From Ryuthela nishihirai (Eukaryota; Arthropoda; Arachnida; Araneae; Heptathelidae): a DNA stretch of 64,000 bases. The DNA lies in NCBI GenBank assembly GCA_038380435.1, contig JAWZYU010000011.1, forward strand, positions 85,784,501 to 85,848,500, written 5' to 3'. The stretch's first letter is position 1. Each line of letters begins with the position of its first letter. The translations under genes and the position numbers were made by a program. Positions 34,286 to 44,345 of this stretch are shown here, one piece after another. The notes under the pieces were generated by a model. The model worked only from the letters and a program-made list of their open reading frames with translations, ran no database searches and had not been told where the DNA came from.

Positions 34286-34515
34286 TCCTAAATCAGTGGA
34301 ATGGTCGCTTCTAGGTACTGTTGACCATACCCTGTCCACGTTAAAGAACAAGCTGGATGGCCTTGACGGGAGGCTTCCATCTCTCTACTTACTAACAGCT
34401 GTTCAGTGGGTCCCCTTCCCCCAACCTTCTCAGAGTCCCAGGGGGTCCTTGTGACCTGGTCATTTGGCCCATTGTATGCACAAAAGTGCCGCTCAGAGGT
34501 AAAACAACCCATTTT
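34286..34515 (+). mobile_element. Family A SINE, 5'-truncated, sense
   Basis: Carries the 3' half of the body (CCACGTTAAAGAACAAGCTG, CCTTGACGGGAGGCTTCCAT) and the intact 3' end (AAAGTGCCGCTCAGAGGTAA, AACAACCCA). The tRNA head is absent. Confidence 0.85.
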
Positions 34516-35390
34516 TTGCGATGTTTAATGTAAACTCTTGGGTAGTAGATTATTCACACGACGCAAAGTTCTCTCGTTGATTTCGCATGCTTGCTATGTC
34601 TCGGATACTTTGAAAATTGCAAATGAAGATTATTAAAGAAAAAAATATTGTTATTCATTACAGTCGTACCGTTCTCAACATCTCGCTAATTGTTTGCAGG
34701 AAAACATGATGTCAGGAGAAACAACGTTACAGGGGGGTAGTTAGTTCCATTAGAACAATATTATACAAGGAAGATAAGTTGAGAGGTCAAAATTTGGACT
34801 CTTAAAAGTTTAAAATAGATCTTTATAGAGACTTGTACCTATACAATATAAGCTTTATTTTTAAATTTTTATTAGCATAATAAACATTTTAAACTGCAAG
34901 AAATATTTCAAACGTTATTAAACAAGCGTTTTAAAATAAATCATGTATTGAAACGTCTGAAACATGAAACTAAACAACGTCTTCCTTCAAGATTCTGAAC
35001 TTTTGCTTGTGGGTGTGGCACTGAATTAATGGGTTCTATTACTCTTAGACGGATTTTTGAGCGCTCTTTTGGGAAATTTAGATGGTCTTTTTGGAGTGGG
35101 TATTTCACGAGTCTTTGCTGCCTGTATAAGTAAAATAGCTACTGAAGTTGATTTTGTTACACACATGGTGCAACGTAATCATTATCTTCCATATAAATCA
35201 TGTCCCTGCTGTTCAACAATTGTCCTACATACTTTCCACTCTACTAGTAAACTTTTGCGAAGCGCTCTCATATCTAATCGGTCCCATTCCTCTTTTCAAG
35301 CTTCCCATAATCCATTCATAGTCAACGGTCGTCATTTACCCAGAGTCCGTTTCAAGAATCCAAAAGCAATTCCATGGCACGAATACCTTG
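34516..35390 (-). other. Mostly unassigned; possible Tc1-like C-terminal remnant
   Basis: On the minus strand about 35,200-35,330 reads KEEWDRLDMRALRKSLLVEW, which has the look of a Tc1-family transposase C-terminus (EEWDxIxxxxLxxLxxSM). It is short, frame-broken and outside the TIRs of the neighbouring element. The rest shows nothing recognisable. Confidence 0.3.
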
Positions 35391-35655
35391 CACCGAAGAG
35401 CCAAACATTTTGACCACCTGCCTAATATGATGTTCGTCCTCCACCTGCCGCCGAAATAGCTCTTTACCCGGCGAGGCGTGGACTTTACAAGATTTCTAAA
35501 GATGTGTTGTGGTATCTCGTACCAACACGTTCCGAGCAGATCCTTTAACTCTTGTAAATTAAGTGGTTGAGCCGCCGCAAATAGGATATGCTGTTCCAAC
35601 ATAAACCAGAGATGCTCGATTGATGTCTGGGGAATTTGGAGACGAGGGCCAAACC

Positions 35656-35710
35656 GTTCGAGAATGGTTCGCGGAACCTGAAAGTCATGTTCCGCGAACC
35701 ATTCTCGAAC
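35656..35710. repeat. Perfect 22-bp inverted duplication inside transposase
   Basis: Arms 35656-35677 and 35689-35710 are perfect complements with an 11-nt loop. On the coding strand the first arm is the normal VREWFAEH sequence. The second replaces the expected WPxxSPDLNP segment, so it looks like a copied-back scar. Confidence 0.92.
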
Positions 35711-35753
35711 AATCGGGGCCGTGTGGCATGGCGCATTATCCTGCTGAAAGAAT

Positions 35754-36038
35754 TGTTTTACCTCTGAGCGGCACTTTTTTGCACACCATGGGCTAAATGG
35801 CCAGGCCACATGGACCCCGAAGATTCAGAAGGTTGGGGGAGGGGACCCACTGGAACAGCTGTTGGGTGACAGATGGTAGCATCCCGTCAAGGCCATCCAG
35901 CGTGTTCTTTAACGTGCACAGGGTATGGCTCTCCCGCACACGGGCCACGGCTTAACGTCCCATCCGACGGACGGCGGCCTTTCCAAGCCCATCGGTGTCC
36001 CCTACTGACCGTGGACAGGGCGGGGAATTTTTGCGGCT
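35754..36038 (-). mobile_element. Family A SINE inserted in Tc1-like transposase, 5'-truncated
   Basis: The 3' end antisense (TGTTTTACCTCTGAGCGGCA) starts at 35754. The body stops at GGAATTTTTGCGG, so the tRNA head is missing. Both flanks carry the perfect 12-bp duplication TGCTGAAAGAAT (35742-35753, 36039-36050). Removing the SINE and one repeat rejoins the transposase just before FFQQDNAPCH. Confidence 0.95.
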
Positions 36039-36904
36039 TGCTGAAAGAATGGCACTACTAGAGGGAAATACCGTTGCCATGAAAGGATGTAAATGGTCTG
36101 CAATGATGTTTAGGTAGTCTTGGTAGACGTCCTAGTTTCCTGCACATGAATGACTGGATCCAGGGTTTCCCAGCAGAACTTTGCCCAAAGCATTATACTT
36201 CCTCCATCGGCTTCATTTCTTCCCACGGTTTCGTCCCATATGCCAACACTTCCCCAGGTAAACGACACACACGTTCCCGGCAGTCCACATGGTGTAACAG
36301 GAAACGAGATTCATCGGATCAGACGACCTTCTTCCAGTCATTCAAGGCCCAGTTTTATGCTTGCGTGCCTATTGTAGGCGCTTTCGATGGTGAACCGAGG
36401 TTAGCATGGGCACTCAGAGCGGCCTGAGGCTAAGCAGCCCCATTTTCAGCAGGGTTCGATGTACTGCGTGTTTTGAAACATTACTCCCATCACCAGCATT
36501 CAAATTACGGGCGAGTTTCATCACAGTATCCCTTCTGTTGGTTCGTACCATACAGGATAGCTGTCACTCACCTCCTAGCATCGATGCGCCGTGGTCAGCT
36601 CAGACCTTGTCAGTGGTTCGTGGCTTTTCGCTCCTCGGACCACTTTTTGAAGGTACTAGCCACGTCTGGCTGTGAGCACTCCACAAGCCTTGCAGTCTCA
36701 GAAATGCTCTGACCATTACAATTTGGCTTTTATCAAACTCTCTGAATTCCGTTGCCTTTTCCATCTGAAGAACAACACCGATTAACAGAACTCAATATCA
36801 GATGTTATTTATACAGTTTCATGACCTTCACACCCGCCGTCGTTTACCTGCAGTTGCCTCGATTTGCATAAAAGATGCACTGGTCATGTTTTGGCTCTTC
36901 AGTG

Positions 36905-37190
36905 TATATGGTACGGACCACACCATATGATTGCATCAAGAGAGCGTCGAGTCACATCTCAGCTTCTACGTGTACATATCGCCAATGAATAGAAGAGGAA
37001 TCACCAAAATAAAGGAGAAACAGGAAATATCCTCGAATGGTATAGCACCGATTCAGATGGTATAGCACCGATTCAGCACCGAATGGTATAGCACCGAAAC
37101 AGGAAATATCCTGAATGGTATAGCACCGACAGTTTCCTCTGCCATACATTGAATATGTATGTGTACATAGACGCAGAGGTATGACTCGAA
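36905..37190. repeat. Short interspersed duplications
   Basis: TGGTATAGCACCGA occurs four times (from 37038, 37058, 37084, 37116) and CAGGAAATATCC twice (37021, 37100). It looks like a local duplication cluster inside worn transposase sequence. No function is evident. Confidence 0.8.
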
Positions 37191-38500
37191 ACTTTGTCTT
37201 GAGTTGGGTTGCTTTACCTCTGAGCGGCACTTTTTTGCACACCATGGGCTAAATGGGCAGGTCACATGGACCTCGAATGCTCAGAGAAGGTTGGGGGAGG
37301 GGACCCACTGGAACAGCTGTTGGAAGACAGATGGTAGACTCCCGTCAAGGCCATCCAGCGTGTTCTTTAACGTGCACAGGGTATGTCTCTCCCGCACACG
37401 GAGCCACGGCTTAACGTCCCATCCGACGGACGGCGTCCTTTCCAAGCCTATCGGTGTCCCCTACTGACCGTGGGCAGGGTGGGGAGTTTTGCAGAGATAA
37501 ATCTCAACGCTGACCCAGCTGGGACTCGAACCTGGGAACTACAGATTACGAGCCTGGCGCGCTACCGACTGAGCCACCCACGCCCCACTTTGTCTTGATG
37601 TAACCATATATAATGTTGACGTCCATACCATACAAGGCACGCAATTCATCCTGGTCTATTGGCTCCAGAACGTATATCTGAAAGAATAGGGAATTTACTG
37701 TGGCGTTCCTTTCAACTCCCCATACCCAGCAATGACCATGAAATCTTTGGGAAAACGTTTGGAACATTATCCGTACCACTTGAAGATAGGCTGTTTGGTC
37801 AGTAATATAATGACAAAAACGTGTTGCAGTTGTTTAGGTAGATATGTCCCTCATCGAATATGACCCCATTTTTTGCACTTATCGCCCGCGATGTAATGCT
37901 CATACAACTTACAGCAACTGGTACACCATTCAGTTACATGGCAAGAAACTTGTGAACACGGGGACTTGCGCGCTGTAAGTGAAGATTGTCTTGAATGATG
38001 TTGTGGACAGTCGACTGGGGCACCGTTGCTTTGGCAACCTTTCTCAGGGTTGCAAGCTTTTGTTTCCACTGATTTTTGTGCCAACCATCCTGATAATATC
38101 TGGTGCTCTGCTCGGTGTTCTATGCCTTTTTGACATACCGATTGGTATGTCAAATCTGGCACCGATTGCAGAATCGGTGCCAGAGATCCGCTTCCTATGC
38201 TCTGCTGAATCACATAGTTTCCGTTTCGACAAAATGATAAATCATCTGGTCTGTCCATTTTTATCATTTGGCTTTGAATACTGGGCGTCGAAAAAGGCAA
38301 CGACGTACTCTTCCCAAAATCTATCGCTCCTCGGTAGATATCGCAGAATTCACGATTACAAAACAGTATGCATCTAACTGTTGAGCCACATTACATCATC
38401 GCCACAATTTATCCATCTTGGGTTTCATCTTCATGCCAACGTCAGCGAGGCACATTTGCGTAGGAAATCAGCGCCATGTAATCAACCTCAGTACAGGCTT
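37130..38500 (-). pseudogene. Mariner-like transposase N-terminal and middle part, pseudogene
   Basis: Minus-strand frames show a mariner-like order. About 38,010-38,060 gives LRKVAKATVPQSTVHNII, a helix-turn-helix end. About 37,840-37,870 gives NGVIFDEGHIYLN, the first-Asp block like FSDEAHFWLNG. About 37,700-37,720 gives NATVNS, like TVNGERY. Around 37,180-37,200 and 37,600 the second-Asp block HQDKVSSHTS is split by a SINE. Stops and shifts throughout. Two hairpins (38131-38152, 38155-38184) sit inside it. Confidence 0.7.
37203..37586 (-). mobile_element. Family A SINE, full length, perfect target duplication
   Basis: Complete from the 3' end (GAGTTGGGTTGCTTTACCTC, antisense) to the tRNA head (antisense CTACCGACTGAGCCACCC and the GGGACTCGAACCTGGGAAC box B). 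Flanked by the perfect 12-bp repeat ACTTTGTCTTGA (37191-37202, 37587-37598). It is one of the youngest-looking copies, inserted in the mariner-like transposase. Confidence 0.95.
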
Positions 38501-38589
38501 TCCGAAATACTTATTGGTCTCGAAATCCAATCATAAGTAAACATATTTAAGAAAATATTTTAATTGAAAGCATAGCTCAAATAGTTTTG

Positions 38590-39140
38590 AACATAATTAG
38601 TGAATTTCAATATGTGTACCGTTCGTGACCTGTCTGTCTAATTGGCATTCCATTTCTTGCCATGAACGCTGCAGAATATCTCTTCTTACTTGTCCGGTTG
38701 CTTTTCTTATTCCGACTTTCAAACGATTCAGGTCTCGAATTTTGTTCGTATCTATTACGGCGCATTAAATGGGCAGACTTCTGTCTGTTAATTAATTGCA
38801 TTAATGAGTCAGACCTCTGCAACTGCTTGAAGATTTTTTAAACATAGTTCTTTACAAATCCCCACAAAAGAAATCAATGGATGTCGAATCAGGGCTCCTT
38901 AGTGGCCATAGAATTGTACGACGTGACAACTCAACTATCGGGAAAGGTTTCACTGAGAACTGTAGAGTTAAAAAACACCAGCCTAAGTCCTCTGGCGACA
39001 GCCTTGAAACTGAATGTAGCACCTCTGTATTCACCTATTAAATGTGATGACTTTTGTAGATTTGGGGGAAGTGTTTCACGAAATCCTATCAATATTTCTC
39101 GGGCACTCTGTATAGAGCGGAAGTGTGATACATGGACATT
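38590..39140 (-). pseudogene. Mariner-like transposase C-terminal fragment
   Basis: Minus-strand frames give TILWPLRSPDSTSIDFF (about 38,880-38,930), matching the WPPRSPDLTPLDFFLWG block. The C-terminus RRDILQRSWQEMECQLD (about 38,635-38,690) matches the usual end of this family. It lies upstream of, not downstream of, the N-terminal fragment at 37.1-38.5 kb on the coding strand. It is therefore a second copy or a rearranged piece. Confidence 0.7.
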
Positions 39141-40594
39141 ATATATACACACACACACACCTATAATTCGCTAACCATTGTTTATAATATAGAATAGGCA
39201 GCATTACTGATGCAAATTAGCATAAAACAAGTAAAAAGCAATATTTATGAACACACCTATTCATGCCATTGGACAAGTTAAAATTTGTTTGGCACCTGTT
39301 AGGATCGTCGCCGGCAGACGATATCTGAATTGCGTCGAGGTCGAACGCCGATGCAGTGAAGAGGGGTCAGGTTGCAACGGATAATGGTTATGTATTATAT
39401 AAAATATATAATCGTATACTAATGTTATTGGGGGGGGGCAACATTAACATTCACGCTGAGAGGAAACCGATATTAAAAATTCACCTGCAAACATTGGCAG
39501 CGAAAGAAATCAAATTTAATTTTTTTGTATCTGGACACAGCTTTAAGTTTTATTTTCTTACGTTTGCTGTTGCCAGTGTTGTTTTCTACTAAATGCATCT
39601 TTCAGTTCGAAACAATCTGTTCGACTATTCCAACAGCCCTTTGAGGAGAACTTCGGCAAAGATTTGAAACTGATCAATGCTAATCCTTTGGGATCCACCT
39701 CGTGCATTTCTTTACTTGAGGAAGATAATGCTCATCTTACGATCATCTTATTGCCCACATTTCAACGAAAATTACAGTTCTTCATATTAGAAAGTTTAAT
39801 TTCATACGTTTACAATTAAACTTGCAATGTTAGGGATCGATAATCCATTGTTTCTTGGCGCTAACCGGCTTAAAAAAAAAACAGACCGATATTTTAATAA
39901 CCTTAAGGATGTACTCTTATAAAAGTAAAAAACTTACCAGTGACGTTAATTTCAAAGTATAATAAGTATGTAAATCAATCGAAAAATAAGTCATCTTCAT
40001 ATCAGTAATCTTCATATGGAGCGAAATAGGTTTTTTAAATATATAGAAATTTCCCACCACAATTGCGAGTAGCCCAACCTTAATCTGATTTTCTGTCATA
40101 AGTACATTCTCAACCTACTAGGTTCCTTAGTTTGCTTTCAGGAGCCGACATCATTAGTCCCTGCTCCTTTCGCATAAAATAAAAATGTATCAGAATTTGA
40201 CAATGTTTCTTCCTTTTTCCATTTCGTGTATTTGAAATGAACCACGCCACCACCTAGCAGAATTTTGAGTATTGTACCATATGTTGAAGCATCATTTCTC
40301 GAATTTCCCTTTTATACAGTTTCAACCTATAAAGGCTGAAAATGTAAAATCGTTGGTAAATTGAAAACAAATGAAAACAACAGTTGCAGAGCAAACTTCA
40401 GGGCACTAATTTTCTGCCTGTGTTATAAAGTCTTCCCCCAGGAAAATTGCGTGAATGACCAATGTTACACTAAGACCAACTGGCCACCTCACGATCTTTT
40501 GGTTTTCATAGATAATTGATTGTCGCTTCCGTCTTATCGATCATTGTCTGATTGATACATTCACCAAAGATCTATGAGAATCGCAAGAGTTGTG
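39141..40594. other. Unassigned AT-rich sequence
   Basis: A CA microsatellite (about 39152-39163) and a G-run (39431-39438). No gene recognised. Confidence 0.35.
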
Positions 40595-41222
40595 TTAATG
40601 CCAAACACGCGGCCCGCCGGGAACTGTTCTGCGGCCCGCCAAGATTGATAACCAATACGTTTAACTTTTGACAACACTGGATGAAAATTTACAACTGGAA
40701 CTAATCGAAATTCAGTGCGATTCCGTATTGAAACAAAAATATATGAATGTTGGGATTCCACATTTCTATAATTTTTTTATCACCAGACCGATTTCCCAAT
40801 GTGTTATTAGCAATTAAACTTATTTTATCTCTGTTCGGTAGCACATATTGTGCGAACAACTATTTTCCACTTTAAAAAATAATAAAACTGCGGAAAGATC
40901 AAGATTAACAGACAAGCAATTTTAAAATAATTGCAGCTCAACAAATCAACCAAATTTAAAGATTTGGTTGAATTTCGTTGCCAAGTTTATTTAAATAAAA
41001 TCTTTTTTTGAAGAATGTGAAATTGAAAAAAGAAACTTTCCTACATACATATGCATTTTTTAATATGTTTATAGTCTATTATTTTGTATGTATTGATTTG
41101 TTTATAATAAAAGTTATGCTTCATCTTTATTTCCATTTGTTTTTTTTTTTTTTGTTTTGCGGCCCGCGATTTAATATATAATACTTAATATGGCCCTCGG
41201 TGGTTAACGAGTTTGACATGCC
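40595..41222. mobile_element. Possible non-autonomous hAT-like element
   Basis: The left part has GCCAAACACGCGGCCCGCC and the right part GCGGCCCGCGATTTAA...GAGTTTGACATGCCTG. The ends are loosely inverted (CATGTCAAACTCG / TGCCAAACACG) with internal GCGGCCCGC motifs, a pattern common in hAT ends. No transposase frame and no clear 8-bp target duplication. Confidence 0.4.
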
Positions 41223-41257
41223 TGCGTTAGAGTCGTCTGGTCTAAGTAATAGGCAAG

Positions 41258-41309
41258 TTGGAAGCAGTAAGTAGCGTGAGTGGAAACTCGCGCTACTTAC
41301 TGCCTCCAA
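41258..41309. repeat. Hairpin, about 24-bp stem, 4-nt loop
   Basis: GGAAGCAGTAAGTAGCGTGA pairs with TCGCGCTACTTACTGCCTCC, with few mismatches. It lies just right of the hAT-like end. Confidence 0.85.
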
Positions 41310-41554
41310 TTACGGTATATAGTCAGTTGATTAACAGAAGTTGACATAACTTTATTTTGCTCTTTCCTGTAGTATAAAGAACATCCTATGAAAGATAACA
41401 ATTTGTCGTTTAGAAGTCGAGGGCACTAATTCTCTATTCTTTCTCTATTATGAATCAAAATCATCTCCATCTTAAGGATTCGGTTTGTAATCAGCATTTC
41501 ACGGCATTAATTTTTCTCTCGTTCAATGAAATAAGTTTTTTTAATTTTAAAAAA

Positions 41555-41670
41555 GCTAGTCGCGACCCACTAATAGAAAAAAAAATCAAATGGACCTTAG
41601 CCTGGGTCGCGATGTAAAATTTATTTCTTATTGTGGGCCGCTGTCAAAAGTTTTAAAAACGCTGCTTTAG
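41555..41670. mobile_element. hAT-like terminal remnant
   Basis: Contains GTCGCGACCCACTAATAG, GGGTCGCGATG and AAAAACGCTGCTTTAGA. These phrases are typical of hAT (Charlie-type) transposon termini. Only a scrap remains. Confidence 0.4.
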
Positions 41671-41783
41671 ACTCGAATATGTCATCCTCCCAAAGGATGT
41701 CTCTAGTTATGCTACTGAAAATATTGTTTTTTAACTCTTCGCATTTAATGTCGTAGAGGTCATGTCACGTGAGCTGTGAATAA

Positions 41784-41795
41784 TTTTTTTTTTTT

Positions 41796-41878
<83 letters not shown>

Positions 41879-41929
41879 CTTTTTTTATTTTTTCTTTATT
41901 TTTTTTTTTTTTTTTTTTTTCTTTTTTTT
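41784..41929. repeat. T-rich low-complexity tract, ~146 bp
   Basis: Almost pure T with single C interruptions every 17-40 bases. The poly-Phe frame here is not a gene. No minus-strand retroposon abuts its right side, so it is not an obvious poly(A) tail. It may be partly an assembly artefact. Confidence 0.95.
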
Positions 41930-42089
41930 ATGTTGAGAGAGATTTACTAAAGATGTTCCTAATTTTTGTTACACTTATCCTAAGTAAGGTCACTAGTGAA
42001 GTTAAATAAGTTAATATAGAGCCTTGAGGGATCTGTAGCAGAGACTTACTTTTCCTTATCTATATTAACTTTAGTATCATTAATACTTT

Positions 42090-42620
42090 AGGTTGTTCAT
42101 ATCTACTTATATGCTGACGACATTGATGTTAAGCAGTGGTAAAAATTTTGAAAAAGTTTTTATAGAAATACTTTTAAAAGTCTCTAGTATTTCCATATAC
42201 TTACAAAACAATTTTATAAATTTAAACACAAGCAATTCCATCTACCTACTATCTCAACTCCTGATACCAATCAGATTTCACTTGGTTGCCTAACAAATGT
42301 CGACACTGTTTCAGGAAATTGCAAGTGGAATGATATTATTGAAAGAGTTTCATCAGTGAAGTATCCAGGTCTGTTGATTTATTCATTGGAAGAAAAATTG
42401 TTTGGGACAAATTAAGATACTGCTCTGTTATTTGTCCAGACCCCGTGCTATCTTACGACTAAATATCCCATTATTTTTATCATGCAATTGGTCGTAAATT
42501 ATGGTTTAACTATTTATGGTAAAGCTTTCTCATAGCCAAAATAACATTCAAGATGCAATTGTTATACATCGCACCAACAAACACCAAAACGAACTCCGGA
42601 ATATCAATAAGGGATGCGCT
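42090..42620 (+). pseudogene. Non-LTR RT fragment A
   Basis: Frames give ISTYADDIDV (about 42,090-42,125), an RT catalytic YADD block. Then IERVSSVKYPGLLIYS (about 42,335-42,385), the usual VxxVKYLGLxID block, and NYGLTIYGKAFS (about 42,495-42,535). Stops and shifts break it. It is CR1- or Jockey-like. Confidence 0.6.
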
Positions 42621-42649
42621 ATTTTAAGTCTTAAAATGTCCTATTGGAG

Positions 42650-43480
42650 ATACATATTTAAGTCCAAATTAAATCTGCCATGCGGGTGTGCATCAGGGCT
42701 CCTTTTGGCTCCCACATTCTTCTCTTTATACTTATATGATTTACCTTCCTTTGATCGTATTCATCTTGCACTTGACGCAGATGACATTGCCTTACTATCT
42801 CCCTCCCTCGGTCCTGCTATCGCTGTGAAGAGGCTGCAGCATAGCTTGACCGAGCTGGGCACATGGTACGAAAAATGCAAGATCAAGATTAACTCGGACA
42901 AGAGTTCTGCCATTTTTTTACTGGAAAGCGCATTAATTTTTACTGGTAAGCGTATTATTAAGTATCCCACTTGCCTCCATTTACAAGATATTCCCATTGA
43001 TTGGAGCGATTCAGTCAAATATCTTGGTGTTGTTATACATAAGAGGTTAAAGTGGGACTATCACAAATATAACCTCCAAAGTCAATTCATTTGGGAGGCC
43101 AGCTTGTCCCACTCCTTATGATCAATCATTAAAATGGATTTTCTCCTAAGCTTTTACTCTATATGATCATCAGATCGGCGATTTTCTATGCTTCACCCAT
43201 ATGGGCGAATACTACACCCACCAATATTAGTAAGATTCTGGTCTTGCAGAACAAGATTTTGAGAACTGAGGTCGATGCCCCTGGTTTGTCACTAACAGAC
43301 AACTCCATAAAAACCTAGGCATCGACCATATATATATATACATATAAAACCCGCTTCAAAAGGTTTTCTGGGGCTGTAAACAATAATCCCAATGAGATTA
43401 TTTCTTCCGATTCTTTACAATCAATTATACTGTTTTGAACAAGTACAAGAGGCCTTAAACGGTAGCGTTCTGAGGAGACC
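42650..43480 (+). pseudogene. Jockey-like LINE RT fragment B
   Basis: The 42516-43121 frame shows CASGLLLAPTFFSLYLYDLP (the GxPQGSxLSPxLFxLY block), then DADDIALLSPS (YADD block with Y changed to D), then LGTWYEKCKIKINSDKSSAI and VKYLGVVIHKRLKWDYHK. After a frameshift near 43120, SAIFYASPIWANTT and ILVLQNKILRT follow to about 43,270. This is the Jockey-type RT and C-terminal order. Endonuclease and 3' end are missing. It lies directly behind fragment A, so two different copies are joined. Confidence 0.8.
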
Positions 43481-44189
43481 TACCCGTTTTAGGTTTCTTA
43501 TACAATTCTGCTGCTATTTTTAGCTTTTCTTACGTTTGCCCTTAGGGGCCCCACCTAAGGGTTGTTTACTTATATATTTTGTTCTTACTCATGCCAAATA
43601 GGCATATCTTTATGATGGAGATGGTTAGGGGTAAAATTATTACCCGGTACATCGAATATGATTGTACGATCTACGAACAGTCTTAAATATTTCTAATAAA
43701 TCCAGATTTAACCAACCAAAAAAAATACCGAGGTATTAATTTGACAATATTTATAAATTTAAGATTAATCGTAATAAAAATATTAGATATAAATCTAAAG
43801 GTAAATACAAATTGCCACTTTTAAAAACAATTATGGGGAAAAATTGTAGAAATTAAATTTCCTCTGCTCAGTCATATCCCTAAGGAGTTGTTTAAAAGTT
43901 TGATTTAAAAAAGTTGCTTCTGGAAAATGTTTAAAAACTTTATGGTATCATTTAAATGTAAATATTGAGGACCTGGGTTCGAGCCCTGATTAAGGCTAAG
44001 GTTAGTGTTTTTCTGCTGAGGTTCTGCCATCTTCACAGACCTATGGAATATAAACTGACATGCTCCTATCATACCTCTATGGCAAGCAGCTGATTGAGAG
44101 AGGTGTTTATTTTTCATGTATTTGTATTCCTGCTGCCAAGCTTTTTAGCTTCTTGAGTCTTTTGTACTAAAAATGGGGAAAATAAAAAC
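43481..44189. other. Unassigned sequence with a dispersed repeat scrap
   Basis: About 44050-44110 (GGCAAGCAGCTGATTGAGAG and flanks) resembles 59,465-59,530 in the same orientation and about 49,860-49,900 in the other. A small unnamed dispersed repeat. Otherwise nothing. Confidence 0.45.
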
Positions 44190-44345
44190 AAAAACATTGA
44201 GACCTAGGATGCGATGGAAGACAATGTGAAACAGAATCTTGTTAGACTTGGTCTACAGTGGCCAGATGCAGAGTAGCTCAGGACAGATGCGTTTGGAGAA
44301 CTAAATTTCGCAATCTGGTTAGACCTCCATAGCTGCTTAAGAATG
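44190..44345 (+). mobile_element. RTE-like LINE copy 5, 3' fragment
   Basis: GAGACCTAGGATGCGATGGA through CAGTGGCCAGATGCAGA to CCTCCATAGCTGCTTAAG-like 3' end. 5'-truncated and diverged. Confidence 0.8.

Larger units (their letters stand above)
35391..36904 (-). mobile_element. Second Tc1-like transposon, split by a SINE
   Basis: The ends are inverted repeats of about 25 bp: left CACCGAAGAGCCAAACATTT, right complemented CACTGAAGAGCCAAAACATG. TA follows the right end. Without the SINE insert the element is about 1.2 kb. The minus-strand transposase is frame-broken but shows MEKATEFREFDKSQIVMV, then SDESRFLLHHVDCRERV (first Asp), then FFQQDNAPCHTAPIVREWF (second Asp), then IEHLWFML (Glu) and a C-terminal STPRRVKSYFGGRW. 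The three catalytic acids look retained, unlike the element at 8.1-9.4 kb. The two belong to different Tc1-like lineages. Confidence 0.9.

Noticed and set aside
35057..35413. 118-codon plus-strand frame
   Set aside because: Antisense to a possible Tc1-like remnant and to the transposon end; no domain of its own.
36146..36712. Several plus-strand frames of 75-93 codons
   Set aside because: Antisense to the second Tc1-like transposase.
41776..42009. Frame of poly-phenylalanine
   Set aside because: It only reads the T-rich tract; not a gene.
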